DNA from: Phylloscopus collybita | Taxonomy: Eukaryota; Chordata; Aves; Passeriformes; Phylloscopidae | DNA: 64,000 nt | Reading direction: 5' to 3' | Assembly (NCBI GenBank): GCA_027886175.1 | Contig: JAJNNQ010000031.1 | Location: forward strand, 4,910,501 to 4,974,500 | Shown: in pieces, positions 11,657 to 24,294 of the stretch | How the letters are laid out: every line of letters begins with the position of its first letter | Numbering within the stretch: the first letter of the stretch is position 1 | Position numbers and translations under genes: made by a program | Notes under the pieces: model-generated | What the model was told of the DNA's origin: nothing | Database searches by the model: none | The model's input: the letters and a program-made list of their open reading frames with translations, nothing else

Positions 11657-14600
11657 CAGGAATATCTGTTGTAGGAATTCATACCTTGAAAACCACTGTT
11701 GATAAAATACAGATAAAATCTTTTCTTGCCTAGAGTAAATGCCACTTAAATTAGTAAGTTCATTTGATATTCCCTTTTTAGAGATTATTTCCCTCCTACG
11801 TTGTCAGCACCTTTGTTTCCCTACATGCAGCACCAGGAAAATAACAAGCAATATGAAACTTGTTAAAAATATCAGTCAGCCTGATAGCCCTTAGTTGATT
11901 CTACCCGTAATCTCCGTGGGTAGACATGCCATTTCACAGGATCCGATCAATAAGGCAGCAGCAGCAGCCTGGGAGCTCCAGCAGAGTGTTAATAAATCCC
12001 ACTTTTCCAGGAAGCTGCATATGAACTCGCCTTGGAGTCGCTGGGGGTTTGGTGAGCTGATCAATGGCAGGGGTGGACTCAAAACCCGAGTGAAAAGGGA
12101 GAGAAATGATTCCTCTCCCACAAGCAGCACTGCCAGGGGGATTATGAGAAACTTCATTGTGTTGTAGGACTTGCTGCACCAAGCAAAGTAGTCGAGTGTC
12201 AACCTCCAAGTTTTGCTGGTGCTTGAGTGTGTGAAAGTTACAGGAATAAGTTAACGTGCCATATGTCAATCCCAAATAGTTACTGCCATTTACACAGGCA
12301 GAGGAGAGGGGGAAAGTATTTCACGTCACAGTGCGCTCCAGGGAACTGCTCATCCCTGACTTTCTTCATCAGAGAAGAAGTTTTAGCTGCACAATCCCTT
12401 AAAAAGGAGCAGGGAACAATTTTAGATTCTGTCTCACAGTGCTGCAGTTGTGCCCTGGCCTGGCATTCCCAGGCCTGTTGGATGAGACAAGGGATAAAAT
12501 GTCGAGAGAGAAATCTCCCAGAGCTCTGCCCGTGGGATCATGAGCACTGTTCCTCTCTCCTCTACCCTTCTGCCTCATTTACTTTGCTCTCTTTACCTTG
12601 TCTTATATACCCCAATTAAATACAGAAAGATTTACCAAATCCAGTAAATGTGCTGAGTGTGTGTTCTAACGGGAAAAAAGAGCAAAACCTTTGCAAGCAA
12701 GCTGAAGTAACAGATGGAGAACCACTAAGATTGCTCTTTCCTCAGTTAGAAACTTCCTTACCCATGAAAAGGCTCAAAGGACGGTGCAGAATTTAACTTC
12801 TTGGTTGAAAGGACATGATATCAGCATTCCAAACACTACTGCTTTTGAAAAGGAGAGATGGAAATGTTTCCTCTGGGTGGAGAAGGGCTCAGCTGAGGGG
12901 GTTTTCTGGGTGGTGATGGTTACAGACTGGGACACATCTTGTCTTCTGTATCCTGGTGGAAAAGTGCATCCTTCTCAACTGGACCTGCCTGCAACCACGA
13001 TATTTTCCTTGTGGTTAAACAAAGGATATTTTTTAGCTGACACTGTATATGGTGAAAACCACAGTTTCATTTCTTGTGAAGCCAGCTGGATTCTTCTGGT
13101 ACTTCCAGCTGTTTCAGCATAATTTTGCATCCCTGAAAAGAAGTTTTGGAAATATTAATTGAAAAACTTAAAATGTCTGGTTTCCTGAAAATGTCTCTGG
13201 CCTGATGACCATAAAGAGGAAGGATACAAAGTGCTGTGTCTAGATGTAATTTTAACAGAAAAAAAAGAGGGTATGTTCATGTAAGTAATTTCTGCCCTAG
13301 GCAATTTCTTGTTAGTATTCACCACACTAAAGTGTTTTCCCAGAGATTTTTTTGCAGAGGACAAAATACAAATGTTGAGTGGTTTTGTAGCTTGAAATTT
13401 GAAACCCAAGCAGCTTTACTTGGATGCACTGGATCAGGTAGGGTGTTTTATCTCTGGTTAGGAGTCTGTTAGGGCACTTTCATGTGCCCAGCAAAGTCAA
13501 AGAAAGAAATTCCATTGATCTGACAGAGTTACTGTTAGGATGAGATAATTTTGAGGAGGTAGATGAGTGAAAAAAATATAATATTTATGCATAAATATGA
13601 TTATAAATTTAAAATTAATGTTCAAAATATATTCTTTTCATATTCTGGCATATTAATTTAAAATTCACTGCTTTGGTGATTAATCTTGCCTTAAATAAAT
13701 CTGCCAAAATATGAAACCCAGGGAGCACAAAGGGACAAGGAGGGAGTCAAAAGAAATTTTTTAAACCGTGTCGATATTTATAAAACGGTCCCTGCTTTAG
13801 CACTTACCTAACATTAGGGTTTTTTCCTCTCTCAGGTTCAGTTTTGCCTTGTTTATACAAGGTTGATTGCTGAGTGAAGGCGATGGGAGTTTTTCCATTA
13901 ACTGCACTGAGCTATGAGAAAGCACCTCATGTCACCACACACATCAACCCATCAGGTTAGGCCCAGTGCCTTCTTCCTTTTTTTGCACGAAACAAAATAA
14001 TAACTCTGCAGGGCAGCTGATCACCTTATTATTTTCCATAAATCTACATTACTGTCGCACACAAGAACTGCCTCTCTGCCAGAGAGGAGATTCAATTAAA
14101 AGGCTGCCAGAACAGACGTACCTGCCCTGCATCCCAAAGTCAGACACGTTTGGTTCCACAAAACACCAGAGCAGCTTTCTCAGATGGAGTCCCTCTCCTT
14201 GAAATGTCTCCCCAACACTTTTACAGAGTTTGCTTGAGCAATCAACAGCTGAAGTGTCTTTTACTGCCCTGGTGAATACTAGCTCACTCATTATCTAGAC
14301 AGAGATCATATCATCATAGGATACAGTTTTGGAGTACGGGTGATAATAGAGCTTTCATTTCACCAAATTTTTACAAATAGTGTCTAAAGGTGTTGCTTCT
14401 TGTTTAGTGTAGGAGCTTTCTAGTCCTTCACAGACTCAGGTGGGAACATGGTGGAAGATTCCAATAATCAAAAGATACAAAAAATAAGTTACTTTTGTCA
14501 CAAGCCATCCTTAAACTGGGAGGATTTGTTCAGATACCCTGTGCTTCTGACAAGGATCCACTTCTCAGGTGTTTCCATGGTCTTACTTGGGAATAAAAAC

Positions 14601-15125
14601 AAAGAGAACCTCTAAATCAGAAATTCTCCTTAAGCCTTTCCCATCATACTGATGGGACAATAAGTTTAGAGGGATTTTTAATTATTTACTGCCAGTATAA
14701 TAAAAGTGCGTTGAGGTTATATCTTTAAAAGTTTGTGTTTAAAAAAAGGCTTCACTCTTTTATTTAATTATGTTTATCAGAGTAAACAGTTTTTTGCACC
14801 TTAAACCAAAACTTAAAAGACTGATCCAACATCTGATTTCTTTTTTAAAGTATTATTTACCTTTTCTACTTGTTGCTAAGTTTCTTTTCAGGGTTACATA
14901 CATCACTCACCTCTTTCAGTAGCCTTTTCTTTCTTATGTGCAATATCTAACAGCAGCATAAATGCTCCCTGGAATCTCACATTTAGTTATTCACTTTGAT
15001 GTTTTTAGTAGGCTGTTCAATACTAAACTTTATTTTGTTGTTTAACAGCACCAAAAAAGTTACATTATCAACTTTTCCACACTAATTAATCTTATACTTC
15101 TTGATTCCGTAGCTCTTTGGCTATT

Positions 15126-15187
15126 GTAGAATGGTTTGGGTTGGGAGTGACCTTAAAGATCATCTCATTCCAATCCCCTGCCATCAA
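15126..15187 (-). mobile_element. CR1 LINE 3'-end fragment, very short
   Basis: The + strand reads AGAATGGTTTGGGTTGGGAG, then TGACCTTAAAGATCATCTCA, then CCAATCCCCTGCCATC. This is the reverse complement of the extreme 3' end of CR1. Only about 60 bp remain, so the copy is severely 5'-truncated or eroded. Confidence 0.85.
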
Positions 15188-18100
15188 ATCAAATGAGCTT
15201 CTGTTTAGTAAGAAAATCTGCCTTTGAGGCTTCTCAGCAAATTCAGACCAGTACAGACTTTATTTGTTCTTGGTGCAAGTGTCTGAGAGCAAAAGAGGGC
15301 AGAGTTTGGGAGTGGTTGTAGAACAGAGAAGAGAAACTGTAGGTAGATTAAAAAAAACAAGAAAAATAAATAAAGGAAGTAATAATATTGGCATGAGTTG
15401 CATCTAGGACCAAGATATTTAAAGGGAAAAGTGTAATGTTCTGCCTTAAAGAGAGCTTGAGGAAATCCTTCTACAGCAATGTGTATCAGTATAAAACAGA
15501 GTTTAATGTCAAGGGATGCCAGTAATTGTACCATTACCTGTGCCAGTGACAGGCAATTTAAAGCTGAGCCCACATATTGATGGCCTTTGCATGTGAGTTC
15601 CCTGCCCTGGGTACCTTGGGGAGTGATAAGGATGTGAGAAACATCCCAGCCTCTTTCCCCAGGACTCTGCCTCTTAGGAGTAATTAGGCACAGGAAGGTG
15701 TAGGGAGGAGTAAGGAGGAGTAATAACCTTCTCTTTCTGTGCCCGCGGTGCAGGAGTCATTCTGCCCTAAGCCAAACACAGTCCCTCAGGAAGCCTTTTC
15801 TAGGTGGGTTTCTAGCAGTGGAGTTGGCTCCCAGCCTTCCAGAAAGCCTGGGACACAGCAGAGATTTTCCTACTGTTTGCCAACTGTCTCATTTTCAAAG
15901 CTACGACAGAACTGGAGACACGGTTTAAGGAAAATCAATTTAGACCCAAGACGATTTAAAATAGTTTTAAGAGTAAAAAGCAGTGAAGAGCCTGTGTTGA
16001 TCCTGTTGTAAAAGGTGTGTATGTCATACCTGCCACGAGCTCCACTAAGTTTTCATTTCTCTGAATTTCTGGCAGTATTTTCTTTTTTTTTACAGAATTT
16101 CTAGCAGAAAAAAATCCCCTCCAGCAATATATAGATACTTTAATCCCAGCAAATGCCTAATGGTATGAGGATTTCTTTGATGACATGAAAGATTTATTTA
16201 ATACTGCTTTATGCTTTGGTAGCCCATCCAAGGAAAACAACGCTGGTATTTGTGGGTTGCATTTGAAGTTGGGTGGTTTTGCTTCCTGAAGTGCCATTGC
16301 AGAGTGTGTGAGTGAAGCCAACAGCCTTTTTTACTCCTTCCTAAAATCATACAGAAAACGGGGTAATATTATTTAAGAGTAACAGCACATGGAGAACCTG
16401 CAATGGTGAGTGAGCTGTGGTCCCCTTGGAGGATGATTCTCTTCACCCCTCTTCCTACAACATTGTGGAAAACGGGAATTCTGCACGAGCTTTGCCTCTG
16501 TCCAGAATCTCCTCTCCTGCTCTGAGGTTTCTCTGCCAGCGAGCTGCAACTCTACCAAATGTTAGAGAAACAAAAGCTCTTTCCAGCTTGTGTCACCCAG
16601 GAATAGCCTGCTGCCTAAAGGCCTTCCCAGCCCAGCTCTCTGCTCTCTATTTTAATGTCCCGCCCCAGTTCTGTGGGGAAGATCCTAAATCTGCCAGGTA
16701 TTCTTTTCCCCTCAGGCCTGGCCTGGGGCACCCTGCGGGCTGGGCTGCAGGATGCTGTGCCAAGGCCTCCTTTCAAGGCACAGGGCACCGAGGCTGCTGC
16801 AGAGAGGTCAGAGCCCTTTGTGGCCAGAGATCCAAGGGAACTGCAGCTTCGCCCGCTCTCAAAGACAAAATCCTGCAAAGGCTTTCAGGGCAGCAGATAT
16901 GTAATATCTCAATTCTATTCTGAAGCTGTCAGACAAGAAAATAACAATGAGTCCCTGGTCTGATAATCACGTTTGAAGCAGAAGGTAACAGAGAAAAAAA
17001 AAAAATACTTTTATTTCTCAGGAAAAAAGCCTGACTATGCTGGTTATATGCTGACATCCAGAAATCCTCAAGGAGCACACAGTAGACACTAGAGGGTAAA
17101 ATGTGGGATTACTCATTTAGTTTACAGATAGCTGGATTTAAAACAAATAGCACTATGAAATTATATACACAGTGCAGTGTACTGACAGGCTTCCCAAGGT
17201 GTGTTCTGCAGAAAATACTTTGTGTGCACTATCTCTGTGTCATAGACAGAACAGGTTGTGGGATCGTGGGTGCAGACCCACTCCTGGACCTGGCTCAGAA
17301 AAATAGGTGCAAGATTTTTGTTTGATCAGACCCATCCAAATTACTGGTGTAATCATTGTTCTCTGCTTACATGAGAGTTTCCATGGCAGCAAACATAATA
17401 TTATTAATTGGCAGGAGAAGTAGGTGAAACCCCCAAAATTACTTGAAAATTTGTAATATTATTTTATTTCAACTTCCTCGGATCAGAAACAGCTTCTAGG
17501 AGATTTGTTAATGCATTTTCAAATACACCTTTAAAACTTTCCTGTTTAGTTTCAGCAACTAAATGCATTAGTTCCACCAGAACAGAATACATCTGAACAC
17601 TCTGAACCCTGGAGCTCCCCTCCCTCATACATTGCTGAGAAACTTTGTGTTGGGAACTTGGAGATCACGGATGACACTATTCCAGCTACCTACATCAAAA
17701 TTTCTTGATTGCTTTACAGACTTGGCTTACTTTGCAAATCCTGCAAGTACATTTCAATCAAGCTTGAATTTGACTTAAAAATAAAAATATTTCATCCAAG
17801 AAATTGGATTTTTCAATTTATTATAACTTTTAAAAAGATTCAAGCTAGTGTGGATGACCCAATATAGTATGACTATGATGTTTTAAAAATCATCAAAGCA
17901 ATTCTTTCTTATCATGTGAATTTGCTTGCAAGTTTGACCTTACTTGCTACATTTCCTACATGTACTGCAGTGCTTTAACCACATCATTTCCAGTAATCTT
18001 TCATGGCTGCAGCTCGACTTAGAAAGTCAGATGGATAATAGCATTTCATTGATGTCCCTTTTCTTTATATCAAACTAATTTGAAAATTGGATGCATTGAA

Positions 18101-21100
18101 GTTGCAGGAAAATTGAGGGTGAAGCAATGGCTCTTTTTTCCTATGGAAATTATTTTTGGTTTTTCTATACAGCTCACAAGTTAAAAGGTGCAGTAGACAG
18201 AATGATGTTCCTCTCTTCATCTGTGAAATTCAGGAAATGATAGCTCTTATTTGTGTAATCTTAGTGCTGTTGTAGGGAATCGATTGCTGTATGTACTGTA
18301 CAAGTTACACTCTGGCATTTCCTGCACAGATAAATTAAAATAGGGCTCTTCTGCACATTGGAGTGAGACTCGGAAGAGCAGATGACAGAACTTATTAAGG
18401 CTGTGAATTGAGTTAAAAAGGCCTGTGATTCCAGCAACATACAGAGAAGTGGTTTCTGAGGTTTCTGGATAAGACTGTTTCTTGTTGATTAAAGTTCAAA
18501 AAGAGAAATAGAAAAAATAATCTCTTTTTTTATACTACAGTTGGGACTCTTTATTCTAAAATTATTCTTCCTGCATGACCCCAATACTGGTGGTTAAATT
18601 CCTCCACTTACCAAGGATCCCAGAACCATAGAATAGTTTGGGTTGGAAGGGACCTTGAGGTTCATTTCATTCCGTGCCCTGCCAAAGGCAGGGACACCTT
18701 CCACGATCCCAGATTGTTCCAAGCCTCATCCAGCCTGGCCTTGGACACTCCCAGGGCTCCAGGGGCAGCCACAGCCTCTCTGGGCACCCTCTGCCTTCCC
18801 TCACAGGGAAGGATTTTTCTTAATACCTAATGCCCTGCTCTCTGTCTGTTTGAAGCCATTCTGGCTTGTCCTGTCACTCCAGACCCTTGTCCAAAACCTG
18901 TCTCCAGCTCTCTTGGAGCTCCTTTAGACCCTGGAAGGGTCTTTTAAGTTCTCCTCATAAGAGCCTTCATTTCTCATAGCCATATTAAAGAATAGTAGGG
19001 AATGTGTTATGAAAAAAATGCAGATTAACACAGCCTTGATCATCTCCTCAGGCACTCTTCTCTTTTTTCCTGCGTGTTACTGGCCCCAAGATACAAACAC
19101 AGCTTTTTAATAAAAAACTCAGAGGCAAAGTGATAAGAGGTGAAGATTTTGAATTGGGAAGCTTAAAACCATGAGCTCGTGCAAACAATGCTCTCCATAC
19201 AGTGCTTTATACTTACTGGTTTTACTTAATGTGTAGGTGCAGTCTTTGGAATAGCTTTAATGTTATAATTACAGCTCTGCTGAGTGCATTGGGCTTGAGG
19301 CCACAGCTCTTGAGCCATGGTCCCTATGAACCTGGTTGTCTGCACAGGGTGTGACCCCATTAGCTGGGCAGAGCTGAGTGCATTGGAGTCACAGCTCTGC
19401 TTTGGGGAAATCTTCATCTTATTCCAATATAATTAAGGAAATCCAGGCTGCAGTGGTTCAACACAGAGTGTTATATGCTCACTCAAGTAGCATTACAAGG
19501 AACTGCTGAAGAGGTGTATTAAATTCTCAAGGATTGTAATCTGGGACTTTGATTGCCAAGCAAAACACCGAGACGGATATTTGATGTCTTGAATGTCACA
19601 TTTTTCCACTTGTAAAGATGGTATTGTCAAACAGGATAATTCACTCTTCTGCAAAAACAAGTTCTGTAAATGGAGTTTGTATATAATAACTATTTAATAT
19701 ATCAAATCTTCCTACACTTCATGTTCTTGGCAGCACAGCTGGTGCTCCAGGGATGGGCCAGCTGTGACTCCGTGGTGGGAACAGGCAGCCTGTGCAGTGT
19801 GACCAGGAGCACACACTCTGTGCTGGCCACACAGGCTGGGGGAGACAGGCCACATCCCAAGCTGGGGTTTTACTCTTTGGATCTTTGTGCAGCAAGAGAA
19901 GAGTGAAATCTTTGCATCGTTAGCATGTCTCAAGAGGCAGAATGGAAATTCCCACTAGAAGAAGGTCAGGATGATAAAAGCGACATGAAAGAGGGTCTTT
20001 AGAGAAGGATGGCATTGACAATCTTGGGCTTTAGAAGGAGAAAAATGTCTCAGGGAGTTGGTAATGGGACAGAGATTATATTTCCTATAGGTCACTGTCC
20101 CTGTGCCTGCTGGGATCAGTGGTGGTGGTTGAACATCACAACGAGCCTGCGGCTGGATTAGGCCGGCGCTGTGAATGTGCCGACTGTTCCAGCCTGTTTT
20201 CTTGTGGGATTATTCACGTCTCAGAAATGCCATCTTGACTCTGACTAACTGCTGTCCCCATTAGCACTGTAAACAAGGAGGTCAAGGACCCAGCTGGAAC
20301 AAAGGCTGAGCTATTGCCTCCTTTCAGGCTACACTGAGCCTGGGAGCTCACAGGGAGGATGCAGTCCCTCTGTAAAGAGATTTCCATCTGGAAGACACTC
20401 TTCTTCAAGGGTTCAAATGTCCAGCCACACAGAAGAACTCATTAGAAATTAAAATAATGTGATTAAGAGTTTCAAAATGAGTAGCTCAGGCTCTTACAGA
20501 GAGAGCAAGCAGTGTATACCTAAGAGAAAAACTGCAGCATTATTTTGAGTACAGAGTTCTGCCTCAGCCTGAAAAAATTCTTTAAAAAAATAGTAATAGT
20601 ATTTACATTTCTAATTTTGCACATATCTAATCCGATGCATTTGCATGGACATTAGGCACTGAAACACATTCACTCTCATTCTCTCCTCCTAAAACAGAAT
20701 CTGTGCTTCAGTGACCCAGTGATTCCCTGATGGAGAGCTGACTGACACCTTCTAAAGGGAGAACCACCTTGAATCTTCCAGCCTCTGATTTGCTGGATGA
20801 GACAAACTGTGTGTTAAAATTTTGAGGGAAAAAAAAATGGGGAGAACACTATCCCTTTAATTTCCACCCTAATGATGTTATCATCCCTTTAGGTTGCTCC
20901 AAGAGTGATTAATGAGTTAAGTAAGCAATAATGAGCATTTATTTGTCCAGTTGCACCCTTTTACTGGAACACAGAACAAATGCTGCTTATCCACTCATCT
21001 TTGAGAAGTAAATTAAATGCTTCTACCTCCAAACCCCAACGGTAATATTAGTTATCTCACAGGGATGCTGATACAGACATTGATACAGACATTGAACACT

Positions 21101-21182
21101 GCAAAGCATTAACTGTTGGGTCTTTGGAAAGGACCTGAGTGCTGCACAGCCCAGCTCCCCACCATCCTTTGGTGTCTGTCGC
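15188..21182. other. Intronic stretch without recognised genes (interrupted by a CR1 copy)
   Basis: A 168-codon frame at 16417-16923 lies in a GC-richer interval with competing frames on both strands and no recognisable domain. A small CpG group sits at 20142-20182. A 12-13 bp repeat (TGATACAGACAT twice) occurs at about 21068-21093. Confidence 0.7.
18620..18955 (-). mobile_element. CR1 LINE 3' fragment, about 330 bp
   Basis: The + strand starts with ACCATAGAATAGTTTGGGTT and GGAAGGGACCTTGAGGTTCA and continues through CAGGGACACCTTCCACGATC, GCCTGGCCTTGGACACTCCC, TCACAGGGAAGGATTTTTCT and GCCATTCTGGCTTGTCCTGT. This is the usual antisense CR1 3' region. The local GC content is higher than in the surrounding intron. 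Open frames across it are remnants or chance and not a gene. The far edge near 18955 is approximate. Confidence 0.93.
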
Positions 21183-21455
21183 TGTTGGACATGAAAGAAA
21201 GACATGGACTCGTGATTTCAGAAGGCTGATGCTCTAAAAAAAGGGGCTGGTTTATTCTCAGAACCTATTTTTATACCTTTTTACAAGGTGCCCAACTAAG
21301 AGGTGGGATCCTTTGAACCATTGATCATACCAAGGGTCAACAAGCAAAGTCCCTCCTTAGGAGAGAAATGTGAAAAACAAGATAGTTTAAAAAGTGTGAC
21401 CTTGTTTACCAGTTTAGGTCCCTGGGAAAGAACTTCAGAAAACCCAAACATGACA
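21183..21455 (-). mobile_element. Putative solo LTR of an endogenous retrovirus
   Basis: On the minus strand the segment begins TGTCATGTTTGGG and ends CATGTCCAACA, giving TGT...ACA termini as in retroviral LTRs. An AATAAA polyadenylation signal (seen as TTTATT at about 21251 on the + strand) lies in the 3' third, about 70 nt before that end. The stretch with GACATGGACTCGTGATTTCA and GAAGGCTGATGCTCT resembles sequence I associate with passerine LTRs. About 273 bp is a plausible solo-LTR length. No matching 4-6 bp target-site duplication is obvious (TCGC versus GGCA), and no gag, pol or env remnant flanks it, so the boundaries may be wrong. Confidence 0.45.
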
Positions 21456-22608
21456 GGCAGTGACTACAGGTGTCCATGAGTGCTCCCTGTCCTTAGCAAT
21501 TGCCCGAGGACAGGTAAGAGCTGGAAATGGAATCAGAGGGGCTGTGCTGCTCCAGGACCCAGGATTAAATTGGGGTGTGGAGGCAAAGGGTCAGCAGGGC
21601 CCTGCCACTTTTACAGACAAAACCAGCTTGGGAGAGAGCACAGGGATCCCCATCTCACTCAGGAATGAGCTCTGGGATCACAATTTTGTCTTCATTGCAG
21701 AGAGCAAAGCTTCTCTCAGCTGTCTGCTCTGGGGGATCAGCTGTGCTAGGAGAAGTTGTGCCTCTGAACACAAGAATATCTACTTGGATCCATGGAGCTA
21801 TTCCTCATCATTGCACAGCTGTAGATATTTTGGGCAGTTTCATAGGAGAAATAAGATGTAGGGTTAGGATATTTTTGGACCCCATTTTTGGATCTCATTC
21901 ACAGGTGGCATGGTAATGGATGAAGCCGAGAGAGATGTGGGTGTTCCTTGGTAGTGGCATGACCACATCAGCTCTTTTATTATTAATTAATTAGACACTC
22001 TTTGAAGCTGATTTGGTTTATGCTGTACTTTTATCTCTGCTGCCCCTCCTGGGACACTGCCCATAATGTTGGTGTCTTACAAGGAGTTGTCAAGGTAAGC
22101 CTTGCTATTCCTAGGGGAAAGAGATGGTAACTTACACCTTGGCAGTGCCATCCTTGAACCTGAATCCTTCCTTCCTCCTGACATCTACTCCTTCTTCTCC
22201 CTGTCCCATCCAGCCTTACCTGTGTGTTTAAAGATAAACCTGATTTTCTTGGTTTCAGGGTAATTAGCAATATATTGGGCCTGTATGGTTTGAGAAGGAA
22301 ACCTCAGTTAAGAAGTGTAATATCAACATAAAGTCTAATTTTTCTGTCAGTGTTATTTTGGATTGATTCAGTGTGTGTGTCTGCAATGTGACTAGAAGGT
22401 TGATAAAGTAATTACCGTTTTTATGAATCTTAGAGTTATTATTCCCTTAGTACAAGCCCTTGTAACTTGTCAGCTTCAGGGGGAACATTCATCACAATTT
22501 TTTTTTTTTTTAATGGCGACATGATATGAAAATGGCTTATGCAAGAAAATTCACCTTACGTGTTCTAATAACTACTTTCAATTTGTTCTTCCCATCAGCA
22601 CCATTAAA

Positions 22609-22669
22609 ATGCAAATACAAAATTATGATGTCAAATCATAGACCTAATCAATATATTCTACTTTGCATA
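22609..22669. promoter_or_regulatory. Pair of opposed octamer (POU) motifs
   Basis: ATGCAAAT at 22609-22616 is a perfect octamer. CTTTGCAT at 22661-22668 is the same motif on the other strand with one change. The two are about 45 bp apart in an AT-rich stretch. Confidence 0.3.
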
Positions 22670-24245
22670 TTATATTTGCTATTATTCTAGAAAAAATGCA
22701 AAATATATGAAAAGAAAAAAAAAATATCTCAGCCTAATTGTTGTTCACCAAAACAATGGCAAAAGACAGGAGAAAAGGAAAAATCAATGTTGTAAAAAAG
22801 AATTAGTCCTCTGTGTCGGCCACTGGCAAGTGTCCTTTTCAGACAGCAAAAACATATCAGTAAGATCCCTGGAAAGCAATAGTTTGTGAAGTATTTGTTT
22901 TCTATTGAATCAGAAGAACATATTAACTCTCAAATTTGAGATTTTGTCTGATTTTCTCTGGACTATATTTCAATATATTTAGGTAAAATCATTTTTAAAA
23001 TAATACTCCTGTTTGACTAGGACAGTAACACATAGTCTGTTATGATATTTGTAAATTTTAACTTCTCAATACACATTAAACTTTTAAAGTATTCAGATAA
23101 ATGCTAACTTAGTATCCATCATTAATCAGTGAAAAGAAATTTCAAGGAAACTGGACAGGGTGTATGCACAGAATGAGTGCAGATGGCACAGAATTAACAT
23201 GCAAAAACAACCCTGAACAAATATGAGAAGAAAAACCGTGTTTCCAACTGCTAATTTGAGTTGTCCATCCCTGGGCTCTATGAATCCACAGGCTATGGTG
23301 TAAAAATAATTTGTTGGAAATATCAATAGGCAGTTATAAAAAGTGATTCAAAAACAAGAGTGGAGAACCAGGCATTAACCAGGGTTCTGGCAACCTGCTG
23401 CTTTTCAAATGTGCAGACCCCCAAAACCCCATCCTGGTGATGTGTGACTCTGGCATGTTACTTAAAAGGGGTTTTTTTGGGGGTAAGAAAAACAACACAA
23501 GAAAGGCAGTGCATTAGGTAATATTACTGGAAAGCTGGGTGAAATTAGAATCAGTTTTCTTTTAACACCATATATTAATATAATTTCCTGTCCAGTTTGT
23601 TTGGATCTTTAATAGCCCCCCTGGCAGGTGAGCCTGCACATATCTATCATTTCCTTCTAAGCATCGTCTGATGGCAGCAATTATAACTTTATAAACTCCA
23701 TCACTGGATCCTCCCTGAGAGACCCAGACACTAATGGGAGATTTATGAAGTATTTAAGTACTTGCTCTAGAACTGAGATCCAACAACCACCCTGCAGCTT
23801 CTGGTTTTTTTTGGCTACAGCTTGCCCAGACATCTACATTCTGCAGAAACCCCTTGTTATTTTTGGAAGAGGTACCAGGCTTTGAGGGAATGTAAGCCTT
23901 CTCCAGCTTTATGAAGCATGCAGCTGCTGGGACCCCACACTATTATAAAACCTACTGGGATCTTACTAAAAACTGGTTTATTTGCCCCTTCTCCTGCCAG
24001 AAATCCCCAAGACCTGGCTGTGCTGCTGGAGTGAGGGAGCACTGCATGTTCTGGGCAAAACACTACAAAAAACAGGGACACTTCTCCTAAGATCCCCAAA
24101 TCTAGAAACACACCATTGCAGTAGAACAAGCTGTAGTTACACATTTTTAATTTTATTTATGTTCTATTATACATTTTTTTTTTCCAAGACCATACATAAA
24201 GCTACAGAGCATACAGCAGGACTTCACATTTTAAGATCATAAAAG

Positions 24246-24294
24246 TTCAGATCAGGTGTGATTAAAGAGAAGAATTCAGATCAGCTGTGATTAA
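24246..24294. repeat. Direct repeat of 20 bp, 29-bp period
   Basis: TTCAGATCAGGTGTGATTAA at 24246-24265 recurs at 24275-24294 with a single change (GG to GC), separated by 9 bp. The second copy contains the E-box CAGCTG. Confidence 0.85.

Larger units (their letters stand above)
6029..15125. other. Intronic stretch without recognised genes
   Basis: Holds the CTCF-like motif, the minisatellite at 8650, the CAAA repeat and two candidate regulatory patches. A 188-codon open frame on the minus strand (8317-8883) has no recognisable domain and crosses the minisatellite, so it is read as chance. Around 13560-13660 the sequence is very AT-rich. Confidence 0.7.

Noticed and set aside
16417..16923. 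168-codon open frame on the plus strand
   Set aside because: It lies in a GC-richer intronic interval with competing frames on both strands and no recognisable domain.
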